From the NCBI GenBank assembly GCA_019925795.1, contig CM034305.1:67754573-67818572 (forward strand): DNA of 64,000 nucleotides. Direction: 5' to 3'. The position numbers were made by a program, and so were the translations under genes. Source of the DNA: Dendrobium chrysotoxum. Taxonomy: Eukaryota > Streptophyta > Magnoliopsida > Asparagales > Orchidaceae. The notes beneath the pieces are model-generated. The model searched no databases. It worked only from the letters and a program-made list of their open reading frames with translations, and was not told the origin of the DNA. The first letter of the stretch is position 1, and each line of letters opens with the position of its first letter. Shown in pieces: positions 1 through 12,800 of the stretch.

Positions 1-370
1 GGGTGAAAAAGGACGTCGGTTCTCTGCCGCACCGTGATTTGGTGGAAGAGAGTTTGTAAAGGCTTCTCCGCCTTGCTGTGGGGGCTAAAGGAGAGTCACT
101 TTGATATAGTGCAATACCTAGAGAATGAGTCTCTAGGGAGTGGATGTAGATCGTGTTTGACCGAACCACTATAAATTCTGGTGTTCTCTTTTCTGTTTTT
201 ATTTTACTTACTGCACTGCATTTTATTTTTCTGTGGTTGAAAAGCATCAAAAATTACTCTGTTCGTACAGTACGAATAGAGATCGTACAGTACGATTTGC
301 TTTGTATTGTGTTAAAAATATTTCCAAATTTCCAAAAAAATTTTAAAAGTACCAATTCCAATCCAATTTT
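1..370 (+). mobile_element. LTR fragment, Copia/Sirevirus-like (partial, at window edge)
   Basis: The stretch around 120-180 (a 'gagtggatgtagatcgtg' string followed by 'gaccgaaccactataaa') resembles the R/U5 part of LTRs of large plant Copia elements. It is followed by T-rich sequence. No partner LTR, primer-binding site or polyprotein is visible in the window, so orientation and the right border are guesses. The 76-codon open frame at 153-383 lies across this LTR-like sequence and is not taken as a gene. Confidence 0.35.
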
Positions 371-926
371 AGATTTGATTTGATTGTTGGATTGGAATTG
401 GATTCCTAAATTAGCGTCATTAATTAGGAAAGGATTTGAATTTCAAAATTATTTGAATTCAAATTTGAATACTTTCCAAGTCAATAGTGATCTAATTTAG
501 GAAAGTTATGAGTGGTTGGGAGCAAGGGAACCGGCCATGCAGGGGGGGGGGGATTAATGGGGAGGATTGGAGGTGGATCAAAGGGTCCAAATCAAATCCT
601 ATTTAAAATTCAAATATGTTTGATTTAAATAACTTTCCTAAAATGAAACAACGTAAATTAGGAAAGAAAATTCAAATAAAAGAAATCAGATTTTAATACT
701 TTACTTTTGTGATTTGCATCCAATAAGGAAAGCACTAAAGAGTAATTCGAAATTTGGAGGCAAAGGGAGAGGGATTGATTGGGACCGGCGGCTTACGAGT
801 AGGGTTAGGGGTAGCCGGCGGCTATTGGAGGGGTGAGGGAGAATCGGCTATGGAGGAGGGGAGAAAGAGGGAGTTAGAGTGGCGGTTAGAAGAAAGAAGA
901 AGGGGAATTTAGAGAAGAAGATAAAC

Positions 927-1052
927 TACGAGCCCGGATGCTTCTTGCGGCTGGTGGGTACTACGCTGCCCTCATCTAGGGACTTCAAACCACGAGCCCG
1001 GACGCTTCCTGCGGCTGGTGGGTACTACGCTTCCCTCACATAGGGGTCTCAC
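927..1052. repeat. Two-copy tandem duplication, 64-bp period
   Basis: The sequence beginning 'acgagcccgga' and containing 'gcggctggtgggtactacgct' occurs twice in direct succession, starting near 928 and 992. The copies differ by only a few substitutions. Nothing coding is apparent. Confidence 0.75.
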
Positions 1053-3022
1053 CAAAGTTCTCCCCCAAAGATCAATAGTGCAAAAAAAAAATTATTAATA
1101 ATCCATCATACTAATAATAGCAAGGGCCTCTACATATAGGACTCAAAATAAAAGAAACTCAAAAAAGACAGACATGCCCCTAAGGCTTACATAAGACTAC
1201 TCCCTCAAGTGAGAATAAAAAAGAAAAATGCATAAATAAATAAAAAAATACAATTAATAAATTAAGATAAAGTGGAATGATGTCGACCGTCGATCTTCGG
1301 TTCCTCTGATAAGCATTCACGGTTGGATGTCCACATCAATAACTTCTTGCACATTGGAAGCTTTGTCAACGTCATTTGCGTGCATGCATTGTACATTTAG
1401 AAACCACCAATCGTGTGTTGGTGAGCGCTTAATGTAGATTTCCCAACATCGTTTATAGACGAGTTGTGGCGCGCTGCACTACGGGTCACTCGCTGCTTCT
1501 TGCAGATAAGATGTTGTGTGTTGATGAATCTCCCACAGTTGGTCATGGATTCTTGCATTTATCACCGGCTTGTTGCTTTTGTTTGCAAGCACCGTGTCAC
1601 ACTCACCGCAATCTTCTCGTTCATCCTTACAGAAGATCCGCGCAAGCTGTCATATTCGCTGCAAAGGTCCTATGCACACTTGCAACCGACATATATTCTT
1701 AGCAGATTAATTGATATTGCCTATATGTAAATTTAGTGTATTCACTTACATGTCAATATTAATTGTTGAATGGGCTGCATTCACCATTAACTTCTTTATG
1801 CGTATTGGCTGGCGAGTCGTCAAATTCATTACACATTGATTTTATTTTCGTAGGAGACTATCAAACATATATTAAGGGAGCCTTGTGGCCCATAGGTGAT
1901 CATTGCTTGTGTGATCATTGGTGATATTGCTATCTACCACCAAAGCTATAAGATCATTTTCCTTCTATCATTGCAACTTAAGTTACTTGCATCAGATTAT
2001 CTTGTAACTATACTTTGTCAACTTGATTCAACAGCAATATTTACATTTCTTTCATCTTGTGCAAACCTACTTATCAATGTCAAATACAACTTCTCTTCGG
2101 CATTAAACTTTCTAAGATAGCATTGGAAAGTTTTAGAGAAGTATGGAATGGAATAATTGTACTAGCATTCGAACATTCACTATTTAAAATGTTAGATATA
2201 CACCCATTAACCTTCAAATCAACATTCATATCTTTATGTTGATTGACATATATAATTCTTGAAGTAAGATGCTCATTATTACTCATTAATCTGAAGTTAA
2301 AATATTCACAAACTTTCTCAAATTGCTTATGTAATTAATATCATTCATGATTTAATAATGGCTCAAATAATTTTGCTATTTCTTTGAGCGCGAGACCATG
2401 ATGAAAAGTTCAATTTGTATGTACCCCATATCAAGTCAATTTCACATCGAGTTAGATTATAATTTTATTTCAAATTAATTAAAAATTTGTAAAATTTTAT
2501 TTTTAATTAATTATGTGGGGGGTCCTTTGATTTGTTCCAAATTTCGGCAGTCTCCCGATGTCCCCTCCCTGTGAAGGGGAGGTAGGGAGGGCACTTGCCC
2601 TTTTAAACCAGCCCAGCCAGAAAGATAATCAACGGTCGAGGGCTTCGGGGCGTTGTTTGGTCCTGGAATAGGTCCTCTAGTCTTCCATTGCACACGACCT
2701 GTTAAATAAGTGATTTAATTTTATTTTAAAAAGTAGTTTTTATGCCCATTGAAAATCCGACAACCTACCAATGCCCCCTCCCCGCGAGGGGAGGTTGAGG
2801 AGGCACTTGCCCTTTTGGATCGACTTAGCCGGATCAAATCAACGGTGAGGACTTCTGGGGAGCGAATCGACCCCAGAAATAGTCTTCAAATCTTCGATCC
2901 ACTCGAGCGGATCAAATCAACGGCCAAGAGCTTTGGGGGACCGAATCAACCCCGGGACTTCCTTAAATTCTTCTCCTATCGCAGTACCTATTTAAAAATC
3001 CTTCTTATTCTTCTCTTTTTTA

Positions 3023-3053
<31 letters not shown>
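3023..3053. repeat. (TTA)n microsatellite
   Basis: About ten uninterrupted ATT/TTA triplets, followed by 'tatatct' and a GA-rich run. It is a simple repeat likely to vary in length between individuals. Confidence 0.9.
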
Positions 3054-3058
<5 letters not shown>

Positions 3059-3884
3059 CTATAGCAGAGAGGGAGAGAGGGAGTCGAAGACGTGCAGCTA
3101 GGGCACGAACAGGCATCGGGTCGACATGGAAGAGCAGGATTCGGCCGGATCGGAAGGAGGAGGCGGCTGGCTAGACCGGAGCAGGAGTTGGATGGCGCAG
3201 CCGATGTGGCTAGGGCACAGCAACAGGAGTCAGCTTCGATTGGCGAGGTCGGACGTCGACGGGCGAAAAAGTTCGGCTTGCTTCTTCACTCTGAACGGAG
3301 CAGACGGGCTCGGCGAGCTTCGACGGGGCAAAGGGACGAACGAGAGCGCAGGTAAGGGATTTCGGTCTCTTCTGTATGTGTTCCTTTGTGCGTATGAGAG
3401 TGCGAATGGGCCGAGCGAGAGTTTTGTATCATGAGAGATCATGGGGAACGATTTGAGATGAATGTGGGTGAATGGGGTAGTGAGAGCCGGCTGGTTGGAG
3501 GTTAACAGTTAACACCATAGATGTTGATTGTTTTATCATTCTACGTTTTTGTTAGTGATTGCATGGTTGATAGTTAATTAACCATAATCAGAGTTCAATG
3601 TCAAGGATACTAGTTCCACATAGTATACTAGCATGAAATTTTCCGAGAAACAGAATACCCAGTAACTTTACCTGAAACTATATTACCAGATAGTAGGGGT
3701 TGGTATGGAAGTGCTATCAAAAACCCATGGGCATAAGGCGATTGTATAAAATACCATAATGCCAAAAATGTTTCACTTAACGTGCTATCACAAGGCAATC
3801 TATGAGTGGTCAAAAGTTAAATAACAGAAAGCTAGTGACGCACTGGTGAACAGAAAAAAATATTGATGCTACAAAAAAACATAC

Positions 3885-6800
3885 CTTTTGTTTAACTTTC
3901 CTGAAATCTAGCAGCTTTAGCTTCTTCAGTTTGAAGATCACATACAGCCGGTAATTTGGCTTCTTTGTGATGTTATTGTCCAGTAAACTAAGAGTTTGCA
4001 GCTTTGGAAGAGATGCTAGGGGGTCAATCTCCACCAGATTAACAAGTCGGTTATTCGTAAGGATCAAAGTGTGTAGCTTTGGCAAGAATTCTGTCGATTG
4101 AAGAATATCAATATAAGTGGCATAATCTCAAGAGCATTAAATCTAAGTATGAAAATCTGGACAAGTTTCCCAAATACCTTACCTCCAATTTCAGGATTAA
4201 TACGGGTAATTCTGTTATTATTAATTAACAAGGTACCAAGCCGATTTAAATAAGGGAAGTTTTCAAGCTTAACGATCTCATTATCAGAGAGATCTACTGT
4301 GTCAAATTGATCCTGCGAAAAAGTAAAAGAGTGTTAAATAAAATCAGCTAAGAATTGAAAGATAGTTTTACAACTGTCGAGCATCTGTAGGGTAGAATGC
4401 TGGGAAGACAAGCAGATGACAGCGCCATATTGCTTGGTGTGGGAGCAGGGGGGTGTGACGCGATTTAAGAAATAAATATGAAATATAAAAGCAAAAAAAT
4501 AGCGCATTATTAAAAAAGCACATATTTGGCAGTGTCAATTCTACAATCATACAATGACAAATCAACCATGCATTCGAGTAAAATCTTAGTTCACCTTCAT
4601 TGTTAACTTTATCCCAACAATATGGGGTTGGATTGATGAATTTTACTTCTCCATTCACTCTTGTTGATCTAGGAAACTCTTCATAAACTGGACTGGAATA
4701 AACCTAGTCCAAGTTACTGGGTGACTCAGATGTTGGTTCTTTACATTGGGCTAAATTCATATCAGGTTAAAAAACATCAAGTCAAGAAAACTTCGAAATC
4801 AAAGGACCCAAGACATCAAAGTGGAACCTTCTATTTACCTTATTATTTTATTATTAAAATAATAATAAAATAATACAATGAATGGCTAAACAGGCAAGGG
4901 AAGGAGATAAGATAAAATCATTATCCCTCCATAATTCACTCCCTTAATGCCAGCCGTAATTATAACCTTGATTATCCAGAATTTCATATACTTGTTTTTT
5001 CTTAATTTACATAAATCCTTAATTTAAGGAAATTGGCTATGACTCCTATAATTTATAAGAACGAGGCCATTATCTTTTATGCAAGACAGGATGCGTAATA
5101 CTAATCATGATCGACTCCTCATTTCCCACTCTCCTCCAAGTAGTCCAACGCATGCTACAACTTTCTCTAAATTTTGCACTTTCTCTCTACCTGAGACGGC
5201 CCTCATTCACATGACTTGAGTGCAAAACAAAACAAATGACTTAAAATCTATTGCAAAAAAAAATCAAATTCCCCTTCTTGCTTTCTCTCCCACATTTTTT
5301 CTCTCTTTTCCTGATTGTTCTCTCACTCAAACAGTAGGAAATCCATTATCTTGCATACTAACCAAGAGACTAAGGAATAAAATAAGAGAGAGGATAGATA
5401 AAACAATAGAAGCGTGAGGAAACAGAACTGCTCAAACGAGGAAAACCAAGAGGAGATCAAAAGCAAAGAGAGAGAAGGAAATTATAATCCTCAAAGCAAA
5501 AGCAATTGAGGATTCAATATTGTCTTCACAGAAGTAAGTTTAATCTAATATTATTAATTCCTATTCTATTATAGCATCCTCCTGGACGGTTTTGTTTAGA
5601 AATCTGAAATTTGTGCATAGACTATTTTACTTAGAATAGCTAAAATGTACCAATTCTAAATTAATTCTCTTTATTCTGCCTTTCAAAGCTAGATCCAGAA
5701 AAATCTACATTTATTTTTTTATTCTGCATTTATTCTAAAATTTTCATATTTGAAGGGATTGATTGAAGGATCAAACCTTTCTTAATATAGCTTAATTTGA
5801 TTTCTATAGGAAACTTTGAGTTTATGTGCCCAGTACAATCGAAATTAAAGAATATCCACGTTATTTCATTTATTAGGAAGATATGCCCGAAAACTCATTT
5901 CGGACCAAAATGCCCCCTACTATATTTATACTTGTTCTACAGGATTTCCCATCCTTCCCACTCTGACTTTCTCCATTGTTGTTGCCGTCATAGCTTCGCT
6001 CGAGTTTCTTCGTTCAAGAAACTTTGAGTTTATATGCTTAGTACAGTCAAAATTGGAGAAAGATCCTTGTCATTTCATTTATTAGGAAAATATGCCTAAA
6101 AATTCATTTCGGACCAAAATGCCCCCTATTATACTTATACTTGCTATACATGAGGAACAATTTCCTGCTCTTCCCACTCTGACATTCTCCATTATTGTCA
6201 TCGTCATACATTTAGCCGATTTTCTTCATTCAAAAAGGACCGCGTCACCGAAGTTGGATATTTTTTCATTCATCGAAAACTTAAGCATACATGGGTACTA
6301 TTTATTTTACATTTCTAATAGAGCATCAAAGAATGCATATCAATACTTTTTTAAAACATATGCACAAACTATGTTCAAAACTTTTGAATCATGATCGAAC
6401 ATTGTTCAAGTGTATCAAAGACTATGTTGTTCAATTGTTACTCTAACCATGTTAAAAAATTGTTCAATGAATAATGTACGATCATATCTAAATTAGGCAC
6501 ATATTTTAACAAGTCTAAATAAGGTACAATCATATATTTGAATACAATTCAATCGTAGATTGAATATGTTTGATCATCGTTTGATTCATTTTCTAACACG
6601 TTCAAATATGGTTCAATTCATGTTCAAACTATGTCCAAAGAATAATGATGTTGTATAGTTCAATTGGAGAGAGAATTTGTTCAATGATGGTTCAATTAAT
6701 TTTCGAATATCTTCAAACTATGTTCGTAGAGAGGCAAAGTTATATACTAACAAAGTGTTTTCTAAAGGTAGATCAAGTATCAACATTCATATACTATATG

Positions 6801-9800
6801 AAGGAGAATAAAAATGAGACATGCAAGCTGGTTGGACATTCACCAAAAAATGGAGCAAAGGATTGATTAGGGGTGTCAATATTTGACATGACCCAAAAAC
6901 TAGACTCGAACCCGACATGAAAATTTTGGGTTCGGGTCAACCCGAACCCGAAATGGGTCGGGTTCGAGTCCTGATTTTCAACCCGTTTTGAATTTCGGGT
7001 CGGGTTCGGGTTGACCCGTTAACCCGAAACTGACCCGATTTTGACCCGAAATCATTCACAGCGAGCGAACTCCCGTCGTTGCTTCCGATCAAAATGTTTT
7101 AACGTCTGATCCGACCGGAGGGGAACGTCGTGACGTCGTCCATGGAGCAAAGACTGTGAAGTCGAACAGCAACCGAGGTGGCGAGGTTGCTTCCGTCTCT
7201 CCGTCAGGCTTTGTCGTCCAAGCAGGAGGACAATATCAATATGAGGGCTTCCGTCTCTCCGTCAAGCATCACTGAGTCAGCTTTCATTTTATTTATTATA
7301 GGCTTTTTCCATTTCAAGTCTTAAATCCACCTTCTAGCCGGACCATGCAATACTTCAGCTATAGAGAGAGAAAGACTAATGGGGTAAAATATTGAAAGAG
7401 AGAGGGAGGAATGACTCTTGTTGTGGATGGAATGATGAAAAGAGATTTTGAAGCAGAGTTGTTGGGGAGGACCGGAGGTCTTAGTAGGAGAGATCTCCTC
7501 TAAAGGATTTGGCTAAAGCTAAAACTGAAAGCCTAAAGGGGCTTAAAGCTGATTGTTTTAATGGCTTAACAGAGCAAAAACTTCGCCAACGAGGAAACCT
7601 GCCTTCCCTTCCAAAAAAAAAAGGAAACATGCTCTATTTTTTGTAATTTTTGTCGCGGTGCCTCCTCGCTTGCTACGGGCTGCCGTCGCGGTGCCGCTTC
7701 GTCAGTCGTCGTCACATAGTTACGGGATATAGCTGAATAAATGCGCGGACGTCATCGATGATTTCGTCGAGTCATTCCTTACGGGTCGTGTCGGGTTGAC
7801 CCGGACCCGAAGCGAGTCGGTGTCGGGTTGACCCGGACCCGAAGCGGGTCAGATTCGGGTCTGAAAAACTGACCCGTTTGTAAAAACGGATCGGGTTCGA
7901 CTTGACCCGAATAGTACCGGGTCAATTATGGGTTCGACCCGAACCCGACCCGTCACCCGAAATTGGCACCCCTAGAATTGATCAAACAGAGAAGTATTTC
8001 CTTTAAAGATCCATTGATCTTATATACAAAATGAAACGGGTTGATAAGAACAAGTTAATTTGAAAATGGATGTGATGTACCGCTTTGGTTAAGTATTGTC
8101 AACTCCTCCAACTGAGCTACTTATGAATTATGATATTGATTTTTCCTTAGAAAAGAAATCAATACTATTAAACACCAAGCTCCCATATGCATGTCTATGA
8201 CTCTAAGAAGATTTCAACAGCAATTCTTTGTGCAAGTGAGGCTAATTCAAGATCAGTAAATTCACCATATCTTGCTAATGAAGATGATTACATAGACATT
8301 ACACAATTATAAATAGATGATATTGTGAATGTACAGACTGCATGTGATGCTAGTTTCATAAATGCTTCAATATTAAAACATCAATTGAAGATGTCTACCA
8401 CAGTTTATGATCAACCTAAAAATGGCAAACGACTTAAGGACTTCTGGTTCTTCATATACTTTGGGGCTAAAAAAAAACAATTCAAAGTTATAGAGAACAC
8501 ATAGAATATTTCCAACCTACAAGAGTTAATGCCTAAAAGTCAATGTTTAAAAAAGTCGAAATCGGGAATTGAGGTGTTTTGCTTTAACGAGACGAGACAT
8601 AAGTAGTATTGAATACTTTATGATTAACAATTTGATGGACCAGTTCATTTGATTGTGAGGGAATTAAGAAGTTTCCTAATCAAAAGGGAGCTGTTTAGGA
8701 AGGTTCTTAATCAAAGAGAATTAATTATAAGATGTTTTATAATTGAAGAGAGCATATTTGGGGGCTGATTAACTAAGAAATATTTCCTAATTGAAGAGGG
8801 CAGATTTAGGGGCTGATTTGGAGGGGATTAATTAGAAAACATTTTCTAATTAAATAGGGCAGATATGGGGGCTGGTTTAGAGGGGATTAATTAGGAAATG
8901 TTTCCTAATTGAAGATGATAGATTTAGGGGCTGATTTGAGAGCTGATTTGGGAGGGAAATAATTAAGGAAATATGAGGGAATTTGGGAGGGTTGTTTAGG
9001 TATTTATTGTTTATTGTTTGCTTTAAATAGGAGATTTTCCTAGGGTTAGGGGGAGGTGTTGTTTGCTGAAATTAGATTGTTCTTAGGGTGTTTGAGCTCT
9101 AGCCGGTGGCTAGAGATTTGGGAGAGTCGGATCTTCCTCTCCAATTGATGATCCACTTGTATCTTGTCTTTTCTTTCATAAAACTTTCAATAAAAAAGTA
9201 TTCGTGTGTTTTATTCTTGATTTTCTTGTCGTTGGTTTTCTGAAATTGCTGAAATCAGATTTCAGCCAAGGCTTTTCCTAAATTTCTGCAAGCACTTCCT
9301 ATCACAATTGCATATATGTGTTCTCCATTTTGCATATATTTAATGATTAAATAGTGAAAAAAAGCACACAATCAATAAACATATCAATGCATGAGTAAGG
9401 GGATTCAAAAAAGGTTGCCATGTTATTGCTTGTAAAATAATGAAGTTAGTTAGACCTATGAAATAAACAAAGTTGCTTAATTAGTTTAGGAAAAAAAAAT
9501 ACAAGTTTGCTGATCTAGGTTGAAAAAAAGATGCATACGCCTGATCTAATGTTGAACCCACTCAAACCTTGTGCCTATGATAGCTTGCATATAGGCAACG
9601 ACAATGAAGAAGATGAAGCTTGGTCGAAGAAAATGGAGGAAGAAGATGAAGCTCTCGATCTCCCTATTATGATCTCGCTCTCTCGAGGATGCGCTGGAAT
9701 GACAATAATGGCATGATGACGAAGGAGTTGGACTAAATGCTATGGCCTGATGAAGACGAGGGATGAAGACGATCGAAGAAGACGAAGCTAGCTCTTTGCC

Positions 9801-12800
9801 TCCCTATCTCGATCTTGCTCAAGCTCTAGTGCGATCGTTGGTCGCATGGATGGGGGAGTAATATAATATAATATATTTATTAATAGTAATATAAACACAA
9901 AAATAAATAAAACCCTATTTTGAATGAGACGCCGTCTTAAAACTTCTCGAGACATGCACCTCAGTTGAAAAAACAGAAGCCTCACTGGAACTAATGAGGC
10001 TTAAGCCTTGAAGCGCCCCTTGTGCGCCTCAATTCGAGGTGTGCTTCGAACGCTTTTTTTTAATACATGCTAAAAGTATCTCCAATTCCATGGCTACTAA
10101 TTTATTGGCATCATGCTTGAGTTTGTCCCAACTCCATAAAAATGTTGGGCAATTGTTTGAAAACAAAGAGTTGAATCAAATGTTACATGTATATGTAATG
10201 AAAAAAAAAAACTTTTAATTTAAGGTGAAAAAAATCAAATAAAAAAATATGGTATATTCGTTGTTCTTCAGAGACTTACTCGTGGAGCTCAAAAGCAAAT
10301 AAATTGGCAAACTTGAATCAGAACACACATGTACCGTGGATGTAAAATTGAAAGACCGTTGACAAATACAAATCGTGGCTCATTGGACATGTAATTAAAG
10401 ATAAACTTGTAGCATCTAATCCTAAGATGATCATATCAGTTGTAAAAAGAAAATATGGTGTTGATTGTCCTACGAGAAGGCTTGGCGGTGTCGTGAGCAA
10501 ACCATCACCTATGTGAGAGAATTTTTATGAGTATTGATTCAAATTTTATCATCTTATTTGATTATGCTACATAGGAAAAATTCAAGAATAATTATTGATC
10601 TTTAACAGGACAATGAATGACACTTTGAGTGCGTATATTTCTCTTTGGGTGTTTATTTGAGAATTCAAAAGTGTATGATGTCTAGTATTAAATGTGAAAA
10701 GAACATTCTAGAATATATGTTGATGGCAATGTTGTAGCTATGCAAGCTGCCAATACTCAAATTTATCCTGTGACATTTACAGTCGTTGATACAGAAAATA
10801 ATGAGTCATAGCTATATTTCATGACCAGAATGAGAGATTAAATAAGTGTAGTGGAAAACTTGGTGTTTGTCTCTTGTAAACACAACGATATTATCAATGC
10901 TTTATTAACCATTTTTTCATAGGCACGCCATGGAACTTACACTCATTATGTGAATATCAAGGTGAAGTTTAAAACTAATGGTTGTCACGAGGAATATCGC
11001 TTTTCTTCTAATACTTACTAAAAAGTTGAATTCTTTAGGCACTAGAAAATGAAATACGTGCCATGAACCCTAACATAACATCTTATCTTGAGAGTGAAGT
11101 TAGCTTTGAGCAATGAGCTCATGCCCACTTCCCTGAAAACCGATACAACTTAATGATAACCAAGATTTTAGAGAACTTCAGCAATGTTACAAAGAGGGCA
11201 CACTCTTATCCGAAGAAAATATGATTAGACTTTTTCAGACAATAAAAAAATGGTTCTTCGATAGATGCAATATTACAGAGAACATAAAAATTATTTTAGT
11301 TAAGAAAATAGAGGAAGCATCGGGAAAAATGATTAATGTGGCTCAAAGCTTGATCGTCTATCCAATTAGCCAATTTGAACTATATGTCCTTGATGGAGAC
11401 CTTAACAGTGATGTTAATTTGCAGGAGATAACACGTACAGATAAAAAATTTGATGTTTTAGGTCTCTCGTGCAAATATTTATTGGATGCAGCTTGAGATT
11501 GGGGTATTAGTTATTATATCTAATGTTCAAAGTTCTACACACAATAAGCATAGTTAATCGTATACATTGAAAACATTATATCCAATCAAAAAAGAAGTGA
11601 CCTAGAAGGTTCCAAATGAAATAAAGAAAGTCTTCATGCTACCCCCATTGGTGAAGCCTAAGAGTGGCCATCCAAAGAAACATAGAAGGCCTTCAAAGAA
11701 GGAGAATGATGTGTTCAAACGTAGTTGTATCCAATGTAGAACTAGAGATTATAATCATGTTATTTGTAAGGTCAAATGCCTACTGCCTTCATAACAATTT
11801 TTTTGCTTAGACCAATAACATTTTTTTTAAAATAATGTCATTGAATGATTATGCAATGATGTAATGCTTGTCATTTTCATGTGCTACGGATATTAATTGA
11901 CTCTCTATTGTAGTTGAACTTGTTGCATTGTTTGTGATCGCTCTCTGCTATATTAGCCTTTTAGCAATATCTATTCAAGCTATTGGATTCCACTGTGTTA
12001 TATCGAGCCATATTCCAATATTATTCAAATCATGTAAGAGTTTTTCCTAATCTTATTTGAATTTATTAGATCATTATTCAAACTATGTTCAAACGAAGTT
12101 CGAAGCACACTCCGAATGGGCATTCGAATAAAAGTCGAGCAGGGTTAGATTGAGTTTCAAAATTTTCTCAAATATAGTTCCAACCTTGTTTGAACATTGT
12201 TCGACACTACTGTAATGCCTTTCAAATCATGGTTGTAGCTAACTTGAATAAGTACTGTGCGGCCAAAAGTGAAGGTATTTTAATACGAACTAAACTTTCT
12301 GACATATTTCACCAATTATAGCATTCTCTTTATCAATTTGTCCTTAAAAGTCATTTTAACCTTAAAAACATTTGTCATTTTAACCTTAAAAGTCTTACCT
12401 CACATACATCTAAACATTCTGTTTCCTTTCATAGCCTGCTAAGTTTTCAATGACTTATTTTCTACAAACAATCAAAAGAATAAAGCACATATGGACGTAT
12501 TGTAGTTTAATAAATATTAGCTTTTCAATTCTATCATATTTTCTTTTCTCATCATATGCCTAAGCCACTTTAACCATGCAGCTTCAATTTTCTTTTCTAT
12601 ACCCAATTTGCGCCCAGATTTCACTGCCTTGTGCTGCTACAACCTAATGCTAGCCACAAATCACGAACCTTCAATGGCCTCAAGGACTACAAACTCAAAA
12701 ATGACGAAGAACAAAAGTCGAGGCAAACTCGAACGAAAAACAAAAGAAAGCTAGGGTCACGACTGAACTCACCTCAGTGGCACCAATGTTCTCTATCACC

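Larger units (their letters stand above)
371..3884. other. Left flank / presumed U2A' intron 4; no gene recognised
   Basis: The U2A' exon ending at 3885 has a good donor (gtatgt on the minus strand), and no further U2A' exon was found down to position 1. This 3.5 kb is therefore read as intron sequence. It contains AT-rich repeats rich in 'aaattt' strings at 400-700, an 11-base G run at 541-551, a 64-bp tandem duplication near 927-1052 and a trinucleotide microsatellite near 3023-3053. Two diverged copies of a motif, 'cccctcc..gaggggaggt..gaggcacttgcccttt', lie near 2565 and 2775. Several open frames at 2749-3440 overlap one another on both strands and show no family signature. Confidence 0.5.

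Noticed and set aside
2749..3442. Overlapping frames on both strands (up to 141 codons)
   Set aside because: Their composition follows GC/GA-rich DNA and a (TTA)n repeat. Several overlap each other, and no conserved motif was recognised.
3440..3884. Search for the C-terminal exon of U2A'
   Set aside because: No sequence resembling the family's charged C-terminal segment was found down to position 1, so the rest is taken to lie outside the window.
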